Source: Strigamia acuminata
Taxonomy: Eukaryota > Arthropoda > Chilopoda > Geophilomorpha > Linotaeniidae
Assembly: GCA_949358305.1 (NCBI GenBank)
Contig: OX442322.1
Location: 7,874,001 to 7,938,000 of the forward strand
Reading direction: 5' to 3'
DNA length: 64,000 bases
Below, piece by piece: positions 49,588 through 60,319 of the stretch (within the stretch, counting starts at the first letter, position 1; each line of letters starts with the position of its first letter). The position numbers were made by a program, and so were the translations under genes. The notes beneath the pieces were generated by a model, which saw nothing but the letters and a program-made list of their open reading frames with translations, did not search any database and was not told the DNA's origin.

Positions 49588-52500
49588 TTATCGATTGTTT
49601 GAGACAATGGCCGGAGTCGCTTTTTGTTTTCCGACGAGTTTCCCGTCTTTTATGAACGGGTTTGGCTTGTGTCGACGCATACCGTATATTTTATCAGGTT
49701 TGAGGATTCTTGTAGTCTTATTTTTGTTTGATTGCTTTCCTTTTTTAGGAGATTCTTCGACTATTTCCTCCCTCTCCGAAATCTCATCCGGGGCGTCGGC
49801 CGCTTCGTGTGACTCATCTTGAACTAAATTGGTTGGGCCAGTTTGTTCATCTAAAAACATGTCGCGAATAATTGGATTTTGCGCTGGTTTCGTCTGATAT
49901 TCCGTCCAAGCCTCTTGAGGAAACTCAGGTAAGTATGGAGTTAATTCTCGGGCGTGGATCGATCTAAAATTAACGTTGTCTGCCAATCTTTTTAGCTTGA
50001 AAGCGTTTCCGCCGTGGGCTTCGAGTATGACGTACGGGCCGTCGCGTTTGTCTGCTAAGCCTGCGTGGACCCCCTTATTGGCGCTGGACTGAATATGTGT
50101 GTCTTTCCAGACGAGGTCATTGACTTTAAAATTGCAGAAGGGCCGATCCTTTCCAGCAATGCTAATACGATCTCTCATGTCGAATATGTGTGACATCATG
50201 TGCTGATAAGTGGCCGAAATTATTTGCTCCAGTCTGTCGACATAAATATGAGGCTTCTCAGGATCAATTTCCAGTATTTCCTCCGGTATTCGTGGGTCCC
50301 AGGGTACTCTGAGTTCCCGAGCGAAGTTTAGAAACGCGGGAGAAAATTTGCGGTTCCTTGAGATCGTTGTGCGGATGCTGAAGGCAATTTCACGAAGATA
50401 TTCGTCCCAGCTGGAGTGAACATCGGTGAAAATTGCTAGTGCATATTTTATATCGCGATTTAACCTTTCGACGGGATTGGCCCGTGGATTATAGGTTGAT
50501 GTATATGATGTCTCGATGTCGAATTTTTTACAGAAGTCTTTGTACAAATTTGACGCGAATTGTGGTCCATTATCGGAGATTAATTTTCGAGGGAATCCAA
50601 AATGAAGCGCCACTTCGTACAAACATCGAATGATTTTTTGCTTAGTTGGTCTCTCCATTGGAAAGAGTTCGGGCCATCCAGTCGCGACATCCATGATTAC
50701 TAATATATATTTGTTTTTATTGGATGACGTGGGCTTTGGGCCCATTAAATCCACGCTCCAGCAATCGAAGGGTGCGAAAGGGCCAAGTGAGATTCTCTCG
50801 TAGCTCTTGGGCGTCCTCGGCTTGCACGCTTGGCATCTGGGGCAGTGATGAATAAAACGAACGATATCTCGGGTCATTTTTGGCCAGAAATAAAGTTGAT
50901 TTGCTCGGTAGATCGTTCTGGCCACTCCAGAATGTCCGGCGAGCGGGTGTCCGTGGACCATCCACAGAAACCTTGTCAGCAGACTCCTGGGTATAACGAC
51001 TTTCATCGAAGTTCCCGTCTCCGTCAGATCATCGCGGAAATTCGGGTGGTGTTTTAGTAGAAGTCCATCCTCGATTAAGTACGTGGAGGCTTCTCTTTCG
51101 AATTCTTCGCGTTGGATTTCGTCGAAATTCTCGTCGGGAAATTTTTTATCTGTGATGAAGTTTCGATAAGTTTTACAGAAGTCGTCTGTCATCTGGGCGG
51201 CTATTAATTCGTCCCTGGTGGGCGGCTTACTATTCGTCCCCTTGCTTACGTGGGCGACGAATGCTCGAACGTACTTGTCGGAGATTCGAGGTTCTATCGT
51301 TAGCTCGTAATTTGGGTGAGCGTCCTTGACAGACTGGTATGCTCGGAGCCAATAATTGTAATAATTTTGGTCTCCTGACTCGAGTTTCTCCTTGGGTAAT
51401 TCGTTTAGCTTTTTAAATTCCCATTTTCGGACGGGGTTCGGACAGTAGAAGAGGCGTGAGTCGTCCTCTCCGCAGTCGGTCTCGTCTTCGGGGTCTGAAG
51501 CTGGGGCTCGTGAGAGGGCGTCTGCCACGACGTTGAATTTTCCGGGTCGGTATTCAATGATTAAGTCACAAGCCATTAATTCTAGCTGCCAGCGAGCCAT
51601 TCTTCCGGATGGTTCCTTCAACGCCATTAACCACTTTAGTGCTTCGTGGTCAGTTTGTACGTTGAACTTGGTAAATTCCAGGTATGGTCTGAATTTTCGG
51701 ATTGCCCAGACGACGGCTAGACATTCTAACTCTGTCGCATTATAATTCTTTTCGGCTGCTTGTAATTTCCGGCTGATGAACATCGTCGGGACCTCTAACA
51801 CTACTCCGTCGATGTCATGCTTTTGAAGCAACGCAGCACCTAGGCCAATTCGACTGGCGTCGGTGTGAAGAGTGAATTCTCGATTAAGATCTGGTAGGGG
51901 AATTCGTTTTACATCGATCAGCATTTGTTTTATCTTGTTAAACGATGTTTCGCAGTGGTCAGTCCACTCGAAATCTTTATCGTTGCGTAACAGATCTGTG
52001 ATGGGTGCCGCGACGTCTGCCAAATTTGGGAGCAATCGATTGAAGAAATTCACCATGCCCATGAAACGTTGGACTCCTTTTACATCTTCCGGGGCGGGGA
52101 ACTGGCTAATCGCCTGGGTCTTTTTCGGGTCGATGGATAGGCCACCTGTTCCGACTGTGTAACCCAGGAATGCCAATTCTTTGCGGCAAAATTTACTTTT
52201 CCCTGGATGAATGTTTAGACCGGCTTTTGTGAGTCGCTCCATGACGTCATTCACGTGTATCAGGTGGTCTTCAAAAGTTTGGGAGACTATGACTATATCA
52301 TCGAGGTAAGCCCATGCGTATTTGTGTAAGGCATCGCCGAGAACTTTTTCTATTAGTTTTTGAAAGGTGGCGGGTGCGTTTACTAACCCGAAGGGCATTA
52401 CATTAAACATCAGTCGACCCTGTGGTGCCCAAAAAGCTGTTTTCTCTTTATCCTCTTCCCGCAATTCAACCTGCCAGTAACCCTTGGACAAGTCCATGGT

Positions 52501-53670
52501 CGTGACCCAGTTAAATGGGGCGAGCTCCCGTAGAATCGCTTCTATTGACGGCATTTGGATGGGGTCGATGACGGTTATGGCGTTTAAAGGTCTATAATCG
52601 ATGCAGAGGCGCGGTTCGGAGCCTGGTCGCATGACGAGGACAATCCTCATTCCATATTCTCCGATGGCGTGCGACACGATCCCTTTTTCGAGCAACTCGT
52701 TGCACATCGTTCTTACGATATGTCTCTTTTGGGGATTCATAGTTTTAAAAGGTACTCGCACCGGTTTTCCCGTAACCAATTCGATCTCGTGCATTACGTA
52801 ACTAGTCTTTCCTGGATCTTTATTTAAGTTCTTCGAGTGCTTCTTGAGCATTTCCTCGAGGAGTTTCGTTTGTTCTTCTCCAAGATTGGCGTCCATGGCC
52901 AGATTATGTATTAAATTCTCCTCTTGGAGGATAGTATTAAACGACTTAAAATTATAGTCTTGGATGAACTTCTTAATTTCGCCTCCTCCCCATTCCTCGT
53001 CGTCCTTAGCTTTGTCTAGGAGTTCCGGAGGTATTATGGGTAGTCGTGGGTCCTCGTGGTTGTCGATGTAATTCCACGAACGTGTGACTGGGTTGGGCTG
53101 GATGTTCATCCGTTCCATCAAATCCATTCCTATCAGCAGGATTGTGTCTCGGGTTGGTAACACGATGAAGAAATGCTTAATCGTGCCTCCTTCCCATACA
53201 AAATCGGTTGATAACGTCCCCACTGCTCTAACTTCTCCCGCTGCTGTAAGAACTCGAATGTTCTCGTTCATTCCCCGTAATTTTTTCTGTATTTTTTCTT
53301 CGAGTGATTCGAATAAGTCGGTGGAGATAAACGACTGATCCGCTCCCGAGTCGAGTAGTCCCATTAACACCTTTTTGCCGAAAGAGACTGGTATTTTAGC
53401 CAGTACGCTCTTCGCTTCTGTTGATAGGTTGCAACGAAGTATTCGCTTTTTAAGAGGATTGGCCCCTTGGTCAAGCGGCAAAGTCATGAAAGCGTTGGCT
53501 ATACCGTCTTCGTCTCTAATTTCGAATTTCCGTTTTTTGGTTGGAGTTGTGACTTCCTCGTTGGCAGCTTCCTCGAAGAATTCCAACAATTTTTCCATTT
53601 CTTTAATTTGTTTTTCCACCAGAGTAAGGTCCATCGTTTTCGAAGTTATCGCGAGCGGATGTGGAATCAC
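49588..53670 (-). CDS. Gypsy2 pol (protease, RT, RNase H, integrase)
   Basis: 1360 residues in the -1 frame relative to gag. The nominal first codon is GTG, so expression is by frameshift at 53694-53700 rather than by its own start. The protease has LLDSGAD (105-111), RT has MDLSKGY then YLDD (455-458), RNase H has LHTDASRIGLG, the integrase finger ends CPRCQACK, and the catalytic core shows VDLMGPK, SDNGPQF and NPVERLN. The GPY/F motif is DGPYVI. It is highly similar to Gypsy1 pol throughout, including the C-terminal NPFIKDGKLVGK. The frame is intact. Confidence 0.95.
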   Translation of the reverse strand: MIPHPLAITSKTMDLTLVEKQIKEMEKLLEFFEEAANEEVTTPTKKRKFEIRDEDGIANAFMTLPLDQGANPLKKRILRCNLSTEAKSVLAKIPVSFGKKVLMGLLDSGADQSFISTDLFESLEEKIQKKLRGMNENIRVLTAAGEVRAVGTLSTDFVWEGGTIKHFFIVLPTRDTILLIGMDLMERMNIQPNPVTRSWNYIDNHEDPRLPIIPPELLDKAKDDEEWGGGEIKKFIQDYNFKSFNTILQEENLIHNLAMDANLGEEQTKLLEEMLKKHSKNLNKDPGKTSYVMHEIELVTGKPVRVPFKTMNPQKRHIVRTMCNELLEKGIVSHAIGEYGMRIVLVMRPGSEPRLCIDYRPLNAITVIDPIQMPSIEAILRELAPFNWVTTMDLSKGYWQVELREEDKEKTAFWAPQGRLMFNVMPFGLVNAPATFQKLIEKVLGDALHKYAWAYLDDIVIVSQTFEDHLIHVNDVMERLTKAGLNIHPGKSKFCRKELAFLGYTVGTGGLSIDPKKTQAISQFPAPEDVKGVQRFMGMVNFFNRLLPNLADVAAPITDLLRNDKDFEWTDHCETSFNKIKQMLIDVKRIPLPDLNREFTLHTDASRIGLGAALLQKHDIDGVVLEVPTMFISRKLQAAEKNYNATELECLAVVWAIRKFRPYLEFTKFNVQTDHEALKWLMALKEPSGRMARWQLELMACDLIIEYRPGKFNVVADALSRAPASDPEDETDCGEDDSRLFYCPNPVRKWEFKKLNELPKEKLESGDQNYYNYWLRAYQSVKDAHPNYELTIEPRISDKYVRAFVAHVSKGTNSKPPTRDELIAAQMTDDFCKTYRNFITDKKFPDENFDEIQREEFEREASTYLIEDGLLLKHHPNFRDDLTETGTSMKVVIPRSLLTRFLWMVHGHPLAGHSGVARTIYRANQLYFWPKMTRDIVRFIHHCPRCQACKPRTPKSYERISLGPFAPFDCWSVDLMGPKPTSSNKNKYILVIMDVATGWPELFPMERPTKQKIIRCLYEVALHFGFPRKLISDNGPQFASNLYKDFCKKFDIETSYTSTYNPRANPVERLNRDIKYALAIFTDVHSSWDEYLREIAFSIRTTISRNRKFSPAFLNFARELRVPWDPRIPEEILEIDPEKPHIYVDRLEQIISATYQHMMSHIFDMRDRISIAGKDRPFCNFKVNDLVWKDTHIQSSANKGVHAGLADKRDGPYVILEAHGGNAFKLKRLADNVNFRSIHARELTPYLPEFPQEAWTEYQTKPAQNPIIRDMFLDEQTGPTNLVQDESHEAADAPDEISEREEIVEESPKKGKQSNKNKTTRILKPDKIYGMRRHKPNPFIKDGKLVGKQKATPAIVSNNR

Positions 53671-56513
53671 TTTTGTTCCGCCCGCGAGTTCCAGTTTTTT
53701 GTCATACTGTCGAGTTTGGCGGTGAGTTCCTTCAAGATTTTGTCTTGTTCCTTCGCGAGCAATTTCACTAGCTCCTCACGCTCTGCGGCCTTGTCGTCGG
53801 CTTTTTTCTTTGCCAGTTTTGGGCAGGCCTGACGCCAGTGGCCGTCTTCGTTACAGAAATTACAAGGGCTTTTCTTCTTTCCCTCCCGCTCAAAAGGTTT
53901 TTTGGGGTAGTCCTTCTTCTCGGAAGTCGCCTCTGTTTTCGGGTTGTGGTGTTCCGATTTTCTGGACTTCATCTGAGGTCGGTAGCTGGGCGCCAGTTCC
54001 TTCCCCATGTTTGCGTGTACCACATCGTTGATACCTTCGTCAGCCTCATCGCTTTCCGAGAATTGCTCAGAGTCTTCGCTTACTTCGTCTTCCGACTTTT
54101 CCTCGGCGGCGTTAGTTTGCGTGCGATAGGCCTTACTCGGAGGTGGTAAAGGGTTAGAAGCTTGTTGGTTTTTCTTTGAGGGGAGTGGCTCTATACTTCC
54201 GTTTAGATAATTTCGCGATTGGAGCAGCTTAGTGGAGTCTATGCTGCGCTCCTGTATTCGTTGCTGTCGGGCCACTCCTAGAGCTCGCTCTTCTTTTGTC
54301 AGATTTTCGTTATACCGAGCATTTACTTCGGTGTGTTTCTTCTCGACGAAAGCTAGGATGGCTTTGAAATTATCCCCCTTAGGAGCGTTCATTTCTCGTA
54401 GGACTTTGGTTGCGGTTTCGTTTAGTCCTTGTTCGAAGAGAGCTTTCTGAGCGTGTTGGTCAAATGGTTTGTCCATTTCACGGAACAGGCTGTCGGCTCG
54501 TTGTACGTATTCCCTCAGAGTTTCCCCGGGAGCTTGCTTCATAGAGCTTACTCTTTTCTGGATTTCTTGGCTCGTCTCGCCATATTGATTGTGGAACTTT
54601 ATGACGAAATCTTCCCAGTTTCGGGGTTGGACATCAGCGTACCAGTTTCGGGCCCGGTTGATCAGCATTTCTGGTATTCCGCGTGCAACCATTTCGTCGG
54701 GTTCCGCTCCTAAGCGATTAATCGTCAGGGCGACTTCGTCCAAAAACAAGTTGCCGGCGTTCCAGGATCCGTCGAACTTAATTAGTCTCAGGGTCGTCCA
54801 CTTGATGTTGTTATCCTTGCGAGAATACAGCCATCGGTCTGCGGAGTAACGTTTCAACAATCCTTCGCTTCGATCGTCCTCCTCGGTCTCTTGGCCACGG
54901 CTTTGTTGAAGCTTTTGGTCCATGGCCTGAAGGAGTTCGTCTCTCATCGTCCGTAGTTGGTTGCTTAGCGAGTCAGTCTCACTAAGCAGCGGTGATGATC
55001 GTGGATTGTCGGAAGGGAGGCTTGGGTAATGCGTACCGTTGCCCGTCAGTCCGAACTGATTGTGTTGGAACGACGTTTTCCCTGATGATCCCGCGGTGTT
55101 CGGGTTATTCGTGAGGTCTTGCGCTATGGTTGAGTTATCTGGGTTCGCTTTCTCTGGAGCGGAGGTTTGGCTCAACTTTGTTCCGGGCGGTATCAGATCG
55201 TCCAGTCGGGTCCCCGTGAGGCCTTGGTTCGTTTTTTTGATAAAAACGTAGGAATCTCTCCCAGCATACGCTTCGGCGGCGTGTTTCTTTTCGAGGTGAT
55301 TTTTAACTGCGTTAATCTCCTCGAGCGTCGGCATGGCCAGTTTATTTTGACCTACTTCGTTGCGTATTTGATTCTTCTGATTTATACATCTGATTAGTTC
55401 TGCGTTAGGGTCGCCTGGGTTGTTATTACTGGTTTGGCCAGTTTTCATTGCGAATGAGTTTTTTATTGCCCATGATTGCGCGCCCTGATTATTCCTCCTA
55501 TCTTGTATAAACGCCTCGTACAGTTCTCCTTTGACTTCGTCCGATTCGTTCAAGATGCTATCTAGTCCGTTGACTCGGATACTGCCGTGAGATGCTTGAG
55601 AGTCGATACTTTCGCTGTCTGACGTTGCTTCGCCGCCTGTCTCGGACTGTTGTCGATCTGCTCCGACCCGACGTCGTTTCTCTCCGCGTCTGGCCGTGTT
55701 ATCTGCCGATCGTTTTTCAGTCCTCTGATTTACTAGGTCGATTACTCGGCTTAGCTCTGCGTAGGGATCCTTGTCCTGGTCGATCTCGATGCCGTGTGCG
55801 CAAGCTACCCGAGTTACTTCTATTGCTTTGGCTACCAGCTCCTTAGCTGTGTGAGACCGTTCTGGGGAGCTCTGTACGGAGTTTGGCTCCGAATGCTGGC
55901 TTAACCCGTTGCTTGGCGGCCGGATCTGGCAGTCCTTTGCCATTTCTCGTTCGATTATTTTCTGCTTCGCGAGCAATTCTCGAGCCAGCTCGCGCTCCAG
56001 TGCCATTTGTTTAGCTTGGTGTTCTTGTGCCAAGCTCTGTTCCATGGCAGCTAATTTCTCGCGATGCTCTCTGGCTAAATCTTCCATCAATTCGTTTTTC
56101 TTCTTCTCTAACGCGACTGTTCTTGCTTGGTCTGCGCGGGCAGCCTCGTTGATCATTGCGGCACTTGTGTTTGCCGCTTTATTTAGAAGAGTCATTAGAT
56201 CCATTTCACTGGGATCCTTTTCGACAGGTCTTGGGCTTTTCAATCCGAATCGAGGGTTTTCGAACGATTTATTTAGTCCGTTTTCTTCGTGAGAGCTTCC
56301 TGATCCTTCGAATTCGCCTCCCGTAAACGGAAGTTGTCTTGCAAGGGGAAGGCTTTCACTTGGTGATTCCGTTGAAACTTTAGTCGAGTTAGTCTCGACT
56401 TCTGGTTCCACGTGGTTCGCTTCTTCCGCTTTTTGGCGTTCGATTTCTTCGGCTTCTTTTCTATCCTTTTCGTCGTTACGCCTTTTTCTATCTTCTGCGG
56501 TAGTTTTTGTCAT
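53667..56513 (-). CDS. Gypsy2 gag
   Basis: 948 residues from ATG 56513, ~70 bases after the PBS. The N-terminal part is charged and contains a long Glu/Lys/Ala heptad-like region (repeats such as LAREHREKLAAMEQ), a likely coiled coil. The gag core (NWYADVQPRNWEDFVIKFHNQYGE) corresponds to that of Gypsy1, and a CCHC knuckle CNFCNEDGHWRQAC lies near the C-terminus. It ends with a TGA that overlaps the first pol codon region, just after the slippery heptamer. Confidence 0.93.
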   Translation of the reverse strand: MTKTTAEDRKRRNDEKDRKEAEEIERQKAEEANHVEPEVETNSTKVSTESPSESLPLARQLPFTGGEFEGSGSSHEENGLNKSFENPRFGLKSPRPVEKDPSEMDLMTLLNKAANTSAAMINEAARADQARTVALEKKKNELMEDLAREHREKLAAMEQSLAQEHQAKQMALERELARELLAKQKIIEREMAKDCQIRPPSNGLSQHSEPNSVQSSPERSHTAKELVAKAIEVTRVACAHGIEIDQDKDPYAELSRVIDLVNQRTEKRSADNTARRGEKRRRVGADRQQSETGGEATSDSESIDSQASHGSIRVNGLDSILNESDEVKGELYEAFIQDRRNNQGAQSWAIKNSFAMKTGQTSNNNPGDPNAELIRCINQKNQIRNEVGQNKLAMPTLEEINAVKNHLEKKHAAEAYAGRDSYVFIKKTNQGLTGTRLDDLIPPGTKLSQTSAPEKANPDNSTIAQDLTNNPNTAGSSGKTSFQHNQFGLTGNGTHYPSLPSDNPRSSPLLSETDSLSNQLRTMRDELLQAMDQKLQQSRGQETEEDDRSEGLLKRYSADRWLYSRKDNNIKWTTLRLIKFDGSWNAGNLFLDEVALTINRLGAEPDEMVARGIPEMLINRARNWYADVQPRNWEDFVIKFHNQYGETSQEIQKRVSSMKQAPGETLREYVQRADSLFREMDKPFDQHAQKALFEQGLNETATKVLREMNAPKGDNFKAILAFVEKKHTEVNARYNENLTKEERALGVARQQRIQERSIDSTKLLQSRNYLNGSIEPLPSKKNQQASNPLPPPSKAYRTQTNAAEEKSEDEVSEDSEQFSESDEADEGINDVVHANMGKELAPSYRPQMKSRKSEHHNPKTEATSEKKDYPKKPFEREGKKKSPCNFCNEDGHWRQACPKLAKKKADDKAAEREELVKLLAKEQDKILKELTAKLDSMTKNWNSRAEQK
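53694..53700 (-). promoter_or_regulatory. Gypsy2 gag-pol -1 frameshift heptamer
   Basis: The minus strand reads A_AAA_AAC in gag phase (codons for T-K-N). The -1 frame after it is open (KKLELAGG..) into pol and aligns with the same region of Gypsy1 (KKRVSAGG..). Confidence 0.88.
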
Positions 56514-56585
56514 TTCTTACGATATAATGATCGATCGAAAGATCCCGGTTATTATTTAAAGTATTGTCTTAAGGTTAGCAAATCT

Positions 56586-56603
56586 ATCCCGGACAGGCCC
56601 CCA
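56586..56603 (-). promoter_or_regulatory. Gypsy2 primer-binding site (tRNA-Pro-like)
   Basis: TGGGGGCCTGTCCGGGAT on the minus strand, two bases after the 5' LTR and identical to the Gypsy1 site. Confidence 0.8.
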
Positions 56604-56605
56604 CG

Positions 56606-57236
56606 TGTCGTGATTCGACTTTGTGGTTAAAGATAATAAATAATACACTCGGGAATACAATATATTTCAAATACTGCTTTATTAAAACACGCTTACTAAT
56701 ACAAATATAAGTCAAGATGTTTCCTGTGTTGGTCCTCGGATTCGGCTGCGAATACGAGTTGCCGCTAAACAATGGCGGATCCAATTGTTTAGTCCTACGC
56801 GTGGTCTATGTTTGTTGTCTAGGGTATTTCCACGTGTTATTATGAACACGCGAGAATTCGCTTTCTCGTGCGAATTAAACGAATATCGTTCGAATATTTA
56901 TTCTAGCGTAGATTGGCTACGCTAAATAAATGTGGCTGTTGTACAGTTGAGATGGTCAGCGGGCACCGGTCCTCGATCAATCCGTGAAACGGCCTGAAAG
57001 GTGAGGTAAATGGTGCTCTTGCTGAAATGTGGTAACTGTAGTGTCGTTTCCGGTCAAGTATCGGCGTTATATACTAACCGGAAATGACGTCATATGCAAA
57101 TCCTTCCGATTATGCAGGTTCGCAGAAACACGAGACTAGTCAGTCTAGTCGGTATTTCTAGCGCGCTCTAGTGGCGAGTATTAGTAACACAATAATCACC
57201 GCTAATTACTTCTTCAGGTGATGCCGAATCACCACA
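56606..57236 (-). repeat. Gypsy2 5' LTR
   Basis: 631 bp, matching 46357-46987 by eye, and followed by AACA and the satellite. It should contain the element promoter. Confidence 0.93.
57066..57074 (-). promoter_or_regulatory. Candidate TATA box in Gypsy2 5' LTR
   Basis: The minus strand reads GTATATAAC. The same site occurs in the 3' LTR at 46817-46825. Supported by motif and orientation only. Confidence 0.5.
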
Positions 57237-59706
57237 AACATTCAGAGACATTGGACTTGTGGTGTTTGTGCTAAGTCAACTGTGATGAGATCAAAAGTCT
57301 ATTCTCCCAAATCATTGGTTGGATGTTTCTAAAACTTACATTGGAGCCTTCTACTAAGGTTTAAATACTATTTCTGAACATTCAGAGACATTGGTCATGT
57401 GGTGTTTGTGCTAAGTCAACTGCGATGTGAAATGAGCTCAAAATTTTTTTTTCAAAATTTATTGCTTGGATGTTGCTAAAACTTACATTGAAGGCTTCTA
57501 CTAAGGTTTAAACACTATTTCAGAACATTCAGAGACATTGGTCATGTGGTGTTTGTGCTAAGTCAACTGTGATGAGATCAAAAGTCTATTCTTCCAAATC
57601 ATTGCTTGGATGTTGCTAAAACTTACATTGAAGCCTTCTACTAAGGTTTAAACACTATTTCTGAACATTCAGAGACATTGGACTTGTGGTGTTTGTGCTA
57701 AGTCAACTGTGATGAGATCAAAAGTCTATTCTCCCAAATCATTACTTGGCTGTTGCTAAAACTTACATTGAAGGCTTCTACTAAGGTTTAAACACTATTT
57801 CTGAACATTCAGAGACATTGGACTTGTGGTGTTTGTGCTAAGTCAACTGTGATGAGATCAAAAGTCTATTCTTCCAAATCATTATTTGGCTATTGCTAAA
57901 ACTTACATTGAAGGCTTCTACTAAGGTTTAAACACTATTTCTGAACATTCAGAGACATTGGCCATGTGGTGTTTGTGCTAAATCAACTGTGATGAGATCA
58001 AAAGTCTATTCTTCCAAATCATTACTTGGCTGTTGCTAAAACTTACATTGAAGCTTTCTACTAAGGTTTAAACGCTATTTCTGAACATTCAGAGACATTG
58101 GTCTTGTGGTGTTTGTGCTAAGTCAACTGTGATGAGATCAAAAGTCTATTCTCCCAAATCATTACTTGGCTGTTGCTAAAACTTACATTGAAGGCTTCTA
58201 CTAAGGTTTAAACACTATTTCTGAACATTCAGAGACATTGGTCTTGTGTTGTTTGTGCTAAGTCAACTGCGATGTGAAATAAGCTCAAAATTTTTTTTTC
58301 AAAATTTATTGCTTGGATGTTGCTAAAACTTACATTGAAGCCTTCTACTAAGGTTTAAACACTATTTCTGAACATTCAGAGACATTGGACTTGTGGTGTT
58401 TGTGCTAAATCAACTGTGATGAGATCCAAAGTCTATTCTCCCAAATCATTGGTTGGATGTTTCTAAAACTTACATTAAAGCCTTCTACTAAGGTTTAAAC
58501 GCTATTTCTGAACATTCAGAGACATTGGTCATGTGGTGTTTGTGCTAAGTCAACTGCGATGTGAAATGAGCTCAAAATTTTTTTTTCAAATTTTATTGCT
58601 TGGATGTTGCTAAAACTTACATTGAAGCCTTCTACTAAGGTTTAAACATTATTTCTGAACATTCAGAGACATTGGTCTTGTGGTGTTTGTGCTAAGTCAA
58701 CTGCGATGTGAAATAAGCTCAAAATTTTTTTTTCAAAATTTATTGCTTGGATGTTGCTAAAACTTACATTGAAGCCTTCTACTAAGGTTTAAACACTATT
58801 TCTGAACATTCAGAGACATTGGACTTGTGGTGTTTGTGCTAAGTCAACTGTGATGAGATCAAAAGTCTATTCTCCCAAATCATTGGTTGGATGTTTCTAA
58901 AACTTACATTGGAGCCTTCTACTAAGGTTTAAATACTATTTCTGAACATTCAGAGACATTGGTCATGTGGTGTTTGTGCTAAGTCAACTGCGATGTGAAA
59001 TGAGCTCAAAATTTTTTTTTCAAAATTTATTGCTTGGATGTTGCTAAAACTTACATTGAAGCCTTCTACTAAGGTTTAAACATTATTTCTGAACATTCAG
59101 AGACATTGGTCTTGTGGTGTTTGTGCTAAGTCAACTGCGATGTGAAATAAGCTCAAAATTTTTTTTTCAAAATTTATTGCTTGGATGTTGCTAAAACTTA
59201 CATTGAAGCCTTCTACTAAGGTTTAAACACTATTTCTGAACATTCAGAGACATTGGACTTGTGGTGTTTGTGCTAAGTCAACTGTGATGAGATCAAAAGT
59301 CTATTCTCCCAAATCATTGGTTGGATGTTTCTAAAACTTACATTGGAGCCTTCTACTAAGGTTTAAATACTATTTCTGAACATTCAGAGACATTGGTCTT
59401 GTGGTGTTTGTGCTAAGTCAACTGCGATGTGAAATAGGCTCAAAATTTTTTTTTCAAAATTTATTGCTTGGATGTTGCTAAAACTTACATTGAAGCCTTC
59501 TACTAAGGTTTAAACACTATTTCTGAACATTCAGAGACATTGGACTTGTGGTGTTTGTGCTAAGTCAACTGTGATGAGATCAAAAGTCTATTCTCCCAAA
59601 TCATTACTTGGCTGTTGCTAAAACTTACATTGAAGGCTTCTACTAAGGTTTAAACACTATTTCTGAACATTCAGAGACATTGGACTTGTGGTGTTTGTGC
59701 TAAGTC
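57237..59706. repeat. Satellite array, segment 3, with 434-bp higher-order repeat
   Basis: Continuation of the 140/147-bp satellite after Gypsy2. From 58408 the order A'-B-B (140+147+147 bp) repeats at 58842 and again from 59276, giving a 434-bp higher-order unit. The array stops after AGTC at 59706, where LTR5-like sequence begins. Confidence 0.93.
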
Positions 59707-60319
59707 TGTTGCGAATCGGTTCGAAACAGGAAATGCTTCTCAAAATATAAGGGAAAGAAAAGATGGTGAAAGTTGAAATAAGTTCGAACTTTTCACTAAA
59801 AGAAAGAAAGAAATAAATTAGTTAAATTTATTTACCACTCAGAAGGCAATCCGTTGTCACTTAGTTGAAGTGGAACAGGCATCTTCTCGGGGTGTCGATC
59901 ACATTGAAGTTCTAGGAGGTTCTGAAAAGGAGTTCGAGCTTTTAAATAATTGTTCATATCGGGAATTAATTGCTACAACTTATCTGACTTTGAAGAACTC
60001 CCCGGGTCGTGATAAAATCTCTGGATTCGAGTATGTCTGAAAGGAAAATACGTGTTAATTATAATCGAGGTTTACAGGTTTTCATTCGCGTTGATTTAGC
60101 ACTTACGGATAAATTAAGACGGTTCGCGGGATGAGGCAGGAGCCACAGGCCTGCTTCAGATGAGGGAATGCCTGTAAATAAAGAATGTTTAGTTTAAATA
60201 TAATTACGCTAATTGTTAAATTTATGTTTGACTTTGTACACTTGAAATTGTTTACCTTAAGTTTGGCTGAATATGGATGCAATTCGGTTTGTGAGTTGCA
60301 CGAGGCTGTAAATAGATAT
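59707..60319 (-). repeat. LTR5-like sequence, right copy (truncated)
   Basis: Matches 36103-36715 at a constant offset of 23604 bp in the same orientation, with no difference noticed. It is cut at 60319/60320 by the BEL4 LTR. Open frames here are shared with the left copy and are not supported as genes. Confidence 0.75.

Larger units (their letters stand above)
46357..57236 (-). mobile_element. Gypsy2: Ty3/gypsy element with gag, pol and a spliced ORF3
   Basis: Two 631-bp LTRs (46357-46987 and 56606-57236) look identical and are flanked by AACA at 46353-46356 and 57237-57240. In element orientation: PBS, gag (56513-53667), pol (53670-49588), ORF3 exon 1 (49402-49250), intron, ORF3 exon 2 (48972-47187, with one frame disruption), polypurine tract (46988-46998), 3' LTR. 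It is related to Gypsy1 in pol and gene plan, but the LTRs and much of gag and ORF3 differ. Confidence 0.95.
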
